From positions 186,001 to 250,000 of the forward strand of contig JAUPFP010000067.1 in the NCBI GenBank assembly GCA_036925085.1: DNA of 64,000 nucleotides. Direction: 5' to 3'. The translations under genes and the position numbers were made by a program. Positions 52,420-61,696 of the stretch are shown here, one piece after another. The notes under the pieces are model-generated. The model had not been told where the DNA came from and did no database searches. It worked only from the letters and a program-made list of their open reading frames with translations. This DNA is from Brachycybe producta. Taxonomy: Eukaryota; Arthropoda; Diplopoda; Playtdesmida; Andrognathidae. The first letter of the stretch is position 1, and each line of letters opens with the position of its first letter.

Positions 52420-53035
52420 TTTTCTGTGTCTGTGTCTAGGTCTCTTGTGTCGCGTCTCAACATATAAAGATATGTTGTGTGTGTCTTGTCTCTTTGTGAA
52501 TGTTTGGATCTGTCTTTACTGACTGACACTGTGTCGTTTGCGTCTTTCGCTGTGTCTCTGTATGTCTCATGTTTGTCTCTGTGTCGCTCTGGTTGTCTCA
52601 TATATTCTCTGTGTTGTCGTTCTGTCTCAGTTTTATGTGTCCGTCTCTTATCTCTGTATTTTATGTGTTTGATGTGTTGCTCTTATCTGTTTCGTATAGT
52701 TTCCTCACCGTAAGAGGAAGTTTGTGACGTCAGAAGGGTTGCCAAGCTATTAAAGCTTATGTCAGTTTGTCAGTTAAAAATAGGGGAATAATAACAAAAG
52801 AATGCAAAAACTCTTTGTTTAAATTGTTGAGAACATTTGATTATCATTATTTTTTTAAAAAAAAAACAGACTAAACGACACAATCCTTTTGTCAACCCCT
52901 CTGACGTCACAAGCTTCATTTTACAGTGTTGTCGATCTGTCTCTGTTTTGTTTGACTTTCACTTTTGTCTCTCTCTGTCTCTGCGTGTCTCTTGTTTGTT
53001 CTTGTGTCTCTGTGTCGCTCTGTCATGTTTGCTTG
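52420..53035. repeat. TCTCTGTG-rich low-complexity tracts around a family H copy
   Basis: Degenerate TGTCTCTGTGTC repeats at 52,420-52,640 and 52,925-53,035. Between them are TTTGTGACGTCAGAAGGGTT (52,720) and CAACCCCTCTGACGTCACAA (52,893), the arms of a family H element at 52,710-52,925. Confidence 0.75.
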
Positions 53036-53249
53036 CGCGTGCGCATTTGCGTAGAAAGTGCATTGACCCAAACATAACCAAATAGACACTGATTTTCACC
53101 CCCCCCCCCCCAAAAAAAAGATGTAAAAACTCATTTTTTTTTCTCCTCCCTAATTTTAACCCTCTCTATACACAATACATGTATCACGTGCGACATCCAC
53201 CTGTTCTCTCCTCCTATTCCACCTGGGCGACGCAAACCCCTCCCCTTCC

Positions 53250-53456
53250 ACAGGCATTTAGAAATCGGAACAAACAGAAGTTGGCTCCGCCCTTTTTTAT
53301 GACGAACGGCAACTTCTAATTGGTTGGTTATGTAGTCTGACGTCACATGCTCCGCCCTTTTCAATGTCGAACCACACAACAAACCAATTAGAAGTTGCAG
53401 GTCGTCATAAAAAGGGCGGAGCTAACTTCTGTTTGTCCCGATTTCTAAATGCCTGT
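53250..53456. mobile_element. MITE family A, copy 12
   Basis: Full 207-bp element with TGACGTCACATGC. The flanks do not show a clear duplication. Confidence 0.92.
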
Positions 53457-53534
53457 CTCCCGGGATCCCTCCTCTCCAGCACCCTCTGTCGTTAAACTCT
53501 TAAAGAAACAGAAAAGGATGATGATGATGATATT

Positions 53535-53562
53535 TACAAAGGTCTGTCTGTCTGTCTGTCTG
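53535..53562. repeat. (GTCT)n microsatellite
   Basis: Five to six GTCT units preceded by a (GAT)n run. Confidence 0.9.
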
Positions 53563-54101
53563 TGCGTGTGTTTGTATTCAATCAAAAGTAAACATTAAAA
53601 TCCTCTTTTTTTCCAATTGTCAACTTAATTAAAATGGTATTAAAACGATACAAAAATAGAATGAATACTAGAAATGCTTTTTTCCACATCTGCTTCCGCC
53701 AAAGTGAGAAGAAGAAAAAAAGTTAATTTTCAAAATCACTAGTCAATCTATAAAACTGTCAATGTGTGTACATTTGAACCTTTTAGAAAAATGGCGCAGA
53801 TCTTTTTTTTTTTTAAAAAAACTTGCTAATTTAAACTGGATTCATGCGTCAGGCATTCTGCATATTGTCTAAAAAATAAAGTAAAAAACGTGAAGTTATA
53901 TAGTGAGATTGATATGAGTGTTGTAGCTTGCCTAGTCATTGTGTTTATTGACTGCCAAACTTAAGATAACGCCAATGCTAACGCAGAAAACGCTTTAAAA
54001 AAATTTTACCCTTATACCAGATTTTGCAAATTGTCTAGTGATTGTACGAAATGACTTGATTCTCCAAATAAACCATTTGTAACTTATACATATAAAATGC
54101 C

Positions 54102-54279
54102 AGGTTTAGACCATGAAGTTAATGAAAGTTAAGGTAAGGGCGTTTTCTACTGCGCATGTGCATTTTTCAAAATGCAACAAATGAAGTAAGATTCTTCAGC
54201 GACTGCATTCTGCACATGCGCAGTAGAAAACGACTTTACTTTAATTGGCATTAACTTCACGGTCTGAGTCTGAACCATG
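54102..54279. mobile_element. Inverted-repeat element with CTACTGCGCATG arms
   Basis: Arms of about 60 bp: TTTTCTACTGCGCATGTGCA and complement, outer TTTAGACCATGAAGTTAATG. The TGCGCATG core resembles an NRF1-type motif, which may be chance. Confidence 0.75.
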
Positions 54280-54344
54280 GATTTTCATTTTTACAAAAAA
54301 GACCAACTTAAAAAAAATTCTGCTAAAAGTGAATGAACTTAAGA

Positions 54345-54560
54345 AGGGCCAGGTCCCACATGCAGATAATGCCAACAGGAAAATAGAATTTATCTTATTT
54401 GAAACACAACGTTTTAACAAATTCAGCTTTTTTTTTTTTCAGCATACTTTCTACCAAATAAATAGAATTACAATTATTTAAATTACATAATATTCCGTTT
54501 TCAGTCGCATTTTCAGCTTTCATTTTCCTGCATGTGGAATCGTGGCATAAGAAAAGAATC
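54345..54560. mobile_element. Family I inverted-repeat element
   Basis: CACATGCAGATAATGCCAAC at the left and TTTTCCTGCATGTGGAATCG at the right. Partial relatives at 4.9, 37.5 and 54.83 kb. Confidence 0.65.
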
Positions 54561-55829
54561 ACAAACGCACTGAATAAAATTCCACTTTCTAAGGAATTTA
54601 CCAGATTTATTATCTTTGAACGCAAATTTCTAATTCTGTTTTCTGATGATTTTTCAGCGTGTGTGATTCTTCCCCTAGGCAAAAGGGGAAGAAAAAAACC
54701 CACACATGCTGAAAAACCAACAGTAATTGGAATATCTCTAATGAATCCATGATGCTTTTTGCTTCTTGTAAATTCCTTACAAATTGAAAATTCTGTGGAA
54801 ATTTAAAAATTCAGCATGTGTGATTCTTCCCTAAGATGCTACACAATGCAGAAAACACCAACTGAAAAACTGAATTTATCTAATTTTATACAGAAATGTA
54901 GTAACAAATTTAGCTGGGTTTTTTGTTGTTGTTGTTGTTGTTGTTGTTCTCCCTATTACAATTATTTAATCTCCTTAAAGAGTTTTATCAGAGAAACTAT
55001 TTTAACAAAAAAAAATAAGATAAAATACGTACACAAATTAGATGATTTTTCCATTAAAAGAATTCTCAAGCCTTTTTTTTTACACCTTAAAATTAGAAAA
55101 CACTTTCTTAAAAACACTTTTAAGAAGAAAAAAATGAATCCTCCCCCCAAAAAAAGTTGTTTTTTTAAAAAGTTTTTAGAAGTTTTGTTTTTCCTTCAGA
55201 CATTCTAATAAAACACGTCGTCTAGAATTGAAGTCCCTGGATGCAGGTAGCAGCAAAGCCCATAAATGCAATTGCAATAATAATAATAATAAAAGGATTC
55301 CAAAGATACTCTCTCTCTCTCCCTCTCTCTATCTCTCATAACTAACACAAACAAACATACAAACAATTGTCAATAATTTCCATCTCTCTATCTATTCCCC
55401 ATAGACACAACATGAGAAAGATAGAGAGACAGAGAGATAAAAGACACACACAGCTGCAAAGTATTCAAAGAAAAAAACACACACACAATACACTGAAAAG
55501 ACACGCCCCCTTTCCTCCCCTCCCCCCTCTCTCTCTCTTTTTTTTAATCGTCATCGTCATCATTTGATTGACATACAAACAATTGCTAAAACTCCGCCCA
55601 CTTCTCTTTTTTTTTCAGATCTTGTACATTATTATACATTGAAATCATCGTCATCATCACTCTTGAGTCATTGGTCAAAAGACGTATGACGTCACATACA
55701 AGAAGCTTCGTCATTTTATCATCGCCCTCCTCCTCCTCCTCCTCCTCCACGTGAACGGCTTGAGTAATAATTTAAAAATCTTTCTAACGGCGGCGGCGAT
55801 TCTGCGCCGATCAGCTGTTTTGTGGTGTT

Positions 55830-56330
55830 GATTATTCTGTCTTTTCAGATAAGAGCAAAATTAAAGAGAAACTTAAATGTGTTTTAAAAAACTAGAAGGG
55901 TAACTTAATCACTTAATAGTATTTTCATGTTGACATCTTTCAAAATAAACTTTTTATAGACCAAAAAAAAGCTTATTTTAAAAGATAACAACATGGAAAT
56001 ATCTTTAAGTAATTGAGCTACCCTTCTAGTTTCTAAAACATATTCAAGTTTCTCTTCCTTTTGCATCTGAAAGACAGAATAAACACACGCAATTAGAAAT
56101 CGGGACAAACAGAAGTTGGCTCCGCCCTTTTTATGACGCCCGGCAACTTCTAATTGGTTTGTTGTGTGGTTCGACGTTGAAAAAGGCGGAGCATGTGACG
56201 TCACACGACATAACCAACCAATTAGAAGTTGCCGGTCGTCATAAAAAGGGCGGAGCCAACTTCTGTTTGTCCCGATTTCTAATTGCATGTGAATAAACCA
56301 TCCTAAGCATCTTTCTAAAGAAAACGAAGC
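55830..56330. mobile_element. Family D copy split by family A copy 13
   Basis: D arms at 55,830-56,084. The D tail resumes at 56,291 after the A element. Confidence 0.85.
56085..56290. mobile_element. MITE family A, copy 13, with target duplication
   Basis: Ends ACACGCAATTAGAAATCGGG and complement, between perfect GAATAAAC repeats (56077-56084, 56291-56298). Inserted in the tail of a family D element. Confidence 0.94.
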
Positions 56331-56822
56331 GACGGCGACTAAAAAAAATTAGCAGCCGCCGTTACGGTCACATGACTAAACTAGGGGGCGGGTTTTTAGC
56401 GACCTTTATGCAAATATTAACATTCAATTGAGGTGATGAACTGAATAGCAAAAAAAAAAGCTCATTAATCCTATGAAACGATGACATCACTAATATCTAT
56501 TTCACTTCCTATTTACGTTCTTCCTTTACAATAAAACATAATTTAATTTCAATTTTGTAGTCCATTTATCTATTATATAAGCTAAAAACAAGCAAAATTG
56601 TACGCTAAAAGGGTAAAAGCATCGCAAATTCACTTAGAAATCAAATAGAAGGCATGCAATTTCGCTAATAAACGTGGGTGGAAAAACCCCAAAGAAAAAA
56701 AAAATTATTACATCGTCGCCTATGACGCAATCGATAGTATTTTTTATGATATACTGGCGCCATCTATTGGCAATTATAGTTGCGGCGGATTTAAAGCGTA
56801 AACCACCTATGAAACTAATGAT

Positions 56823-57140
56823 TAGGGCTCGGATTTTGATGCAACATCAACCGGAATGTTTCTCAATATGTGGCCCAAGTGCCAATTGTAAAGTAACAAT
56901 CTCGTTTAGATAAAAAAAATTGTTCTTTCTAATTAAAAAAAAAAGTTAGAGGCTAGAACTCTAGTTGACAACTGATAGTAACCAGATATCTAGCCTCTCT
57001 AACCAGCATTTTATGATTAGAAAAAGCATAATTGCATTTGCTCTGATGATGTTAATGATGATGGTTACTTCACAATTGGCACTTGGGCCACAAATTGAGA
57101 AACATTCCGGTTGATATTTTGCATCAAGATCCGAGCTTTA
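56823..57140. mobile_element. MITE family B, copy 8, with 8-bp target duplication
   Basis: TAGGGCTCGGATTTTGATGC ... ATCCGAGCTTTA between perfect CTAATGAT repeats (56815-56822, 57141-57148). Confidence 0.94.
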
Positions 57141-57149
57141 CTAATGATT

Positions 57150-57490
57150 ATTCTGTCGTTCAGGAGAAAAATTAAAATTAACTAGAATTTTGTTTTTAGA
57201 AACTAGAAGAGTAGTCCAATCACTTAAGATTACTTTCACGTTGATATCTTTCAAAATAAGCTTTTTATGTCAGTTTAAAAATGACCCAACTGATAAGATT
57301 TATGTCTATTAAAAAGTTTATTTTGAAAGATATCAACATGAAAATACTTTTAAATGATTGAGCTACCCTTCTAGTTTCTAAAACATTTTCTAGTCTCTTT
57401 TAATTTTACTTCTGAAAGACAGAATAATTAAAAAGTTAAAAAATCAGCTTTCAAAAAATTCTTTAAGCTGCTTTATAAAAAGCTGAATAA
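57150..57490. mobile_element. MITE family D, full copy
   Basis: Both arms and both ends as in the 46.9-kb copy. The right end reads CTGAAAGACAGAATAATTA. Confidence 0.85.
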
Positions 57491-57529
57491 CTGAACGCGC
57501 TCAATATTCATCAAGGGGTCTGTTTCTAC

Positions 57530-57642
57530 GGAACCCTGTAAAGGACATATGCATAGCAAATTCACAATTTATTACGAATTGTTAACTCGTAATAAATTGT
57601 GAATTTGCTACGCATGTCCTTTACAGGGCTCTGTAGAATTCA
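57530..57642. mobile_element. Palindromic element with GGAACCCTGTAAAGGACAT ends
   Basis: Near-perfect palindrome of about 110 bp: GCAAATTCACAATTTATTAC and complement meeting at GAATTGTTAACTCG. Confidence 0.9.
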
Positions 57643-57939
57643 CTTGTTTTTACAAGACTTGTACTTTTGAGGAACAGGCCTCAGAACGTCACTGTACTAG
57701 TGACGTAATCGTGCCCTAAAAATGATGACTCATGAGCCAACTGTTGCCTAACCTTATTTACTCTTTGTCACAAAATAAATAACAAAAGGGAAATTCCATT
57801 AGGAGATACTTAGCCTCTATGAACGAGCTCATACAGCTCTTTTTGCCTAACTAATTAGGCCTTAATTAGCTTGGAGGCTAGAGTCTCCTAATCGGAATAA
57901 TAACAGTCTTAAATATCTATTGCCTCAGAAGAAAAAAAA

Positions 57940-58402
57940 GATTGTCATATGACGGTAAATTGTTATATCTAGCTCATCATCTGGTAACAGTCACAAAAGC
58001 AAATTACAACATATTATTGACAACTGTTATCATATGACTGTCATTACGTGGAGATATTGAATAACATGACAGTCATAAAATTATTACTGCATAAAGAATG
58101 GCATCATAACGTATGACTGTCACAATTTTATGACTTTTGTCTGCGTTGTGTCTTCGTTGAAATCATAGACCTCATTAGAGAAATTAAACAAAACTGTTAT
58201 ATGACAGTAAATTGTCATATAATGCTCATATAACATTGTAACAGTTGCAAAAGCAAATTGCAAAATATTAGTATGACAAATATATTGTCATATGAGTGTC
58301 ATTGACTGGTGTACAACATAATATAATCATAGTGCCATAAAGTAAATGCGTACAAGCAGTGACATAATAAGGCATGAATCACAATTTTATGACTTTTTTT
58401 TC
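57940..58402. repeat. Two-copy direct repeat, about 250-bp period
   Basis: Copies 57,940-58,145 and 58,190-58,402 share CAAAAGCAAATT, CATATGA, TGTCATT and end with CACAATTTTATGACTTTT. Many TCATATGAC palindromes inside. Confidence 0.8.
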
Positions 58403-58615
58403 TGTAAAGAGAACCTGTTTTGTAAACGGTTTCAGGTGTAAATGGGTGTCAAATGTGCAAGGATCGTCTGGAACCGGCTTTTGGCTTAGAAGGTGTATAA
58501 AGTTGGCGCCAAATGAACTTTTGACAAAATTTCTTAATTTTTCTGTTTCTTCTTCGATATTTCCGTATCTTTTTTGCATACAAATTAAAAAATACATACA
58601 TAATAGAAAATGCAT
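58379..58615 (-). other. Unidentified 78-residue open frame with CpG-rich upstream block
   Basis: On the minus strand an ATG opens a hydrophobic start (MHFLLCMYFLICM), followed by a charged stretch and a phrase rich in Pro/Asp/Thr/His (for example KPVPDDPCTFDTHLHLKP). The composition is less AT-biased than its surroundings. Immediately upstream, 58,640-58,890 is unusually CpG-rich for this window and carries a GTAAGT donor-like site. I do not recognise the product. It could be a real short gene or exon, or part of a transposon. A plus-strand frame overlaps it. Confidence 0.2.
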
Positions 58616-58885
58616 TGCAATTCATACAAAAAACTTACCAAAAATTCGTGCGAAACTTCCAATAAAATGACGTTTAAACGTAACCCAATCGACACCGGTC
58701 ACGCATCAAATGAACAAATTATCTCCATAGCAGGTGCCGAGCGGATACGTTTTCCGTGACGGTAAACACCGTATCTGAACGTACTACATGCTATTCAATG
58801 GCGAGATCCGATGCTTACGAGCTGTTAACACTCACCGCAAACGCAAATATATGCATTTCTGTAGAGTCAGTCTAAAAAAAATGAC

Positions 58886-59340
58886 ATGAGAAACAAAACG
58901 TATAATGATATTATGAGGCACAACTCATTACCACCATATGTCATTAAGATGAATGACAGGGTGTACGAACATGGCGTCCTGCTATCACAATTTATAATGA
59001 AATACGACGCATTAAGGACAGCCAATTCGAAACCAAATATAATATGTCATGTCTATAATAATTATTAACGAAACTACACAATAAAATCAGCGGAAATGTG
59101 GTCAAAATAAATACAACTCACGTCCATTTTATGTCCATTGTGCCACCCTATGTGCCGATTTATTTTATAATAAAATGATTCTAAAACATTACATTACTAA
59201 TTATTCATATATTGTTCGTAACCAAATTCATGATTTTGCATACATTAGTGCTATTTTAAATATTTTCACCAAGCAAAATCAATCTAAATAGACACAAAAT
59301 GGCCACCGATGAGCAAGATGTAAGGGAAAAGAGATAAGAA
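58886..59340. other. Unassigned block
   Basis: A 60-codon plus-strand frame at 58,886-59,068 has a fairly protein-like composition but no recognised similarity or splice context. Nothing else seen. Confidence 0.35.
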
Positions 59341-59348
59341 AAAAAGAG

Positions 59349-59545
59349 TGTACGGAGCCCTTTTTAGGACATGCACGAAACAATTTCAGCCGTTTAATCG
59401 AGTTATTATCCCAATATAACGAGTTCTTATCTCATTATATCAAGTTATTATCTAGTTATATTGAGATATTATCTCTTTATATAGAAATAATAACTCGGCA
59501 TAACGAGCTAAAATTGTTTCACGCATGTCCTAAAAGAGTCTCCGT
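59349..59545. mobile_element. Inverted-repeat element with TACGGAGCCCTTTTTAGGAC ends
   Basis: Arms TAGGACATGCACGAAACAAT and complement. The interior has repeated GTTATTATCTC words. Confidence 0.82.
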
Positions 59546-59989
59546 AGGAATAAGCCGCTCACATAATCTGATAAATAAAAAATCGATACGTATCGATACA
59601 AGATTTATATATCGAAATAAATATTCGGAAATTTAAACCGAGTGGCTGCCGATAAGCGCCATCTAGTGAAATTTATGAAAACTAATTAATAAATTTTGAT
59701 TATTATAATTTATAAATAAAGAAAATAATAAATGATTATCAAAATAAACAAATAAAATAATTATCTCGCAATCATTTCTTATTAAGCTTATGCAATTTAA
59801 TAATTGCAAATAAAAATAGCTTATGAAATGCTGAAATCAATTCAATTTTCTTGCCAACATGCGAGCAGTAATTAATGATTACATTGTTGTTTTACATTAA
59901 TTACAGCATAAATTTCACGTAGCAGTAGACTGCTATCAAAGTTGGCTGCGAGAGATCAGATCAATAATGCAATTTTTATGCAAAGCAGA

Positions 59990-60500
59990 TGGAAACATGA
60001 AATATTTTCTAACAAAACTAAACCACTCTGTAGGAATAAATAATTTCTTTAAAAAAAACTAGAAAACACTTCTTCAGATATACCCCTGAGTACCTTCTAG
60101 TTTTTAAATAGAAAATTAAAAACCGAGCATCTCAACTCCCTAAAGAAGAGCAAAACCCAAAATATTTTATAAAATCGAAACAGCTCAGTAAAAATGAATG
60201 AAATAATAAAAGAAACTAGAAAACATATATTAAAACATAACTCTAAAAAAAATATCCGTGCACCTTCTAGTTTTTAAATCGGAAATTAAAAACCAAGCAT
60301 TTCAACTCGACATAAAACTCAAGAAGCTCTAAATATGAGATATTTTATAAAAAACTAAACAGTTGTTACTCTATAGAAATTAATGAAATTTTAAAAGATA
60401 CTAGAAAACATTAATTATCTAGAAACATAATCATAAAAAAATTATGCAAAATCTAGTTTTTAGATAGAAAATTAAAAACTACCCACGTCAACTCTTATTT
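59990..60500. repeat. About 180-bp tandem repeat, nearly three copies
   Basis: Each unit has ACTAGAAAACA, then CTAGTTTTTA..TAGAAAATTAAAAAC, then an AACTC and an AATATTTTATAAAA block, at about 60,005, 60,185 and 60,360. Confidence 0.8.
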
Positions 60501-60544
60501 AAATTAAAGGGTAGATTCGAAACATGTACAATGAAAACACAAAA

Positions 60545-60655
60545 TCGAGGCCGGATTTAAAGACGTCTAAGCCCCGGGCAACTACAATTTTTTTAGGGCC
60601 CAGGTGATGGCCACCATTCCCCCTCCCCCTCTAAAATTCAGCCCTTAAGGTGATT
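60545..60655. mobile_element. hAT-like end fragment
   Basis: GGCCGGATTTAAAGACGTCT and CCCCGGGCAACTAC resemble the terminal region of the element at 26.5 kb. Only one end is seen. Confidence 0.45.
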
Positions 60656-61175
60656 TTAAAGTGTAAACAGGGCCTCATTCAGGTGCAAAATGAAGAGCAA
60701 CTTGAATGTATTTTAGAAACTAGAAGGGTAGCTCAATCACTTCAAAGATATTTTTTATGTTGATATCTTTCAAAATAAACTTTTTATGCGAATTTCAAAA
60801 TGACACAATTTTAAACAGACGTTAGTTTTTTTAATTTTTGTCTAAAAATATTTTGAAAGATAACAACATGAAAATATACCCTTCTAGTTACTAAAATACC
60901 TTCTAGTTTCTTTTCATTTTGCACTTCTGAAAGACAGAATAATAATCAAGAGTCCGAGCGACGTTTACACTTTGAATTCAAGAGTTTGATTTAAAAGTTT
61001 GATAAAAAGTTTATTTTGAAAGATGTCAAACATGAAAATACCCTTTAGTGATTGAGTTACTCTTCTAGTTTCTAAAACACTTTCTAGTTTCCCTTAACTT
61101 TGCTCTACTGAAAGATAGAATAATAATCAAAAGTTCGAAAAATCAGCTGTTCATAAACCATTCATTAATCTTTGA
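60655..61175. mobile_element. Two family D copies in tandem
   Basis: First copy 60,655-60,965 has both arms. The second (60,985-61,175) is a right half with GAAAGATGTCAAACATGAAA and TAGTTTCTAAAACACTTTC. Confidence 0.75.
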
Positions 61176-61552
61176 ATAAAAACTAAGCAAAAAAAAAAAA
61201 GGAAAATGGAAAAAATATTTGTAAAAGTTCAAAAGAGGTCAACGATGGCCTCATATATTTTCTATATGTTCTAAGTCCATTGTCCAGCCTTGAATTGCAA
61301 TTTTTAGCACAAAAAAATTAAGTGGCAATATGCCACGTCCTCCTAAATTTCATCAGCCTTTTAAAGGGCCTCCCCCACTCTGTAAACCCCTAACCCCTCA
61401 ATTAACTTCCTGCATCATAATCATCATCATCATCGTAAATATAAATAAGACTAGAATAACACAAGAAACAAAATTCTCTGTAGTTTTAAACAACTGCAAA
61501 ATTTCTGTACATATTTCTTTTTTTTTTTAAAAAATTAATTATATTAATTAAC

Positions 61553-61696
61553 ATGTCATACAAAGTGGTAATTGTAAGCCTTTTAATGTTAATTTTCCAC
61601 TTAGGTTTGAGCCTAGGCTACAAACCAGTGGTTATTATCCATGGAGTTCTGGATAAAGCAGGAGGATTGGATCAATTTGCAGGATTTATTGAGAAA
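61553..61696 (+). CDS. PPT2: PPT2 exon 1 (signal peptide, first hydrolase strand)
   Basis: 48 codons ending at [26 protein letters not shown] is the signal peptide. [15 protein letters not shown] carries the His-Gly oxyanion segment. Stops and A-rich sequence precede the ATG. Confidence 0.93.

Noticed and set aside
52383-53085. Cysteine/leucine/serine-rich frames suggesting small secreted or membrane proteins
   Set aside because: They are read from degenerate TGTCTCTGTG tracts and vary with each indel; no start, splice or similarity support.
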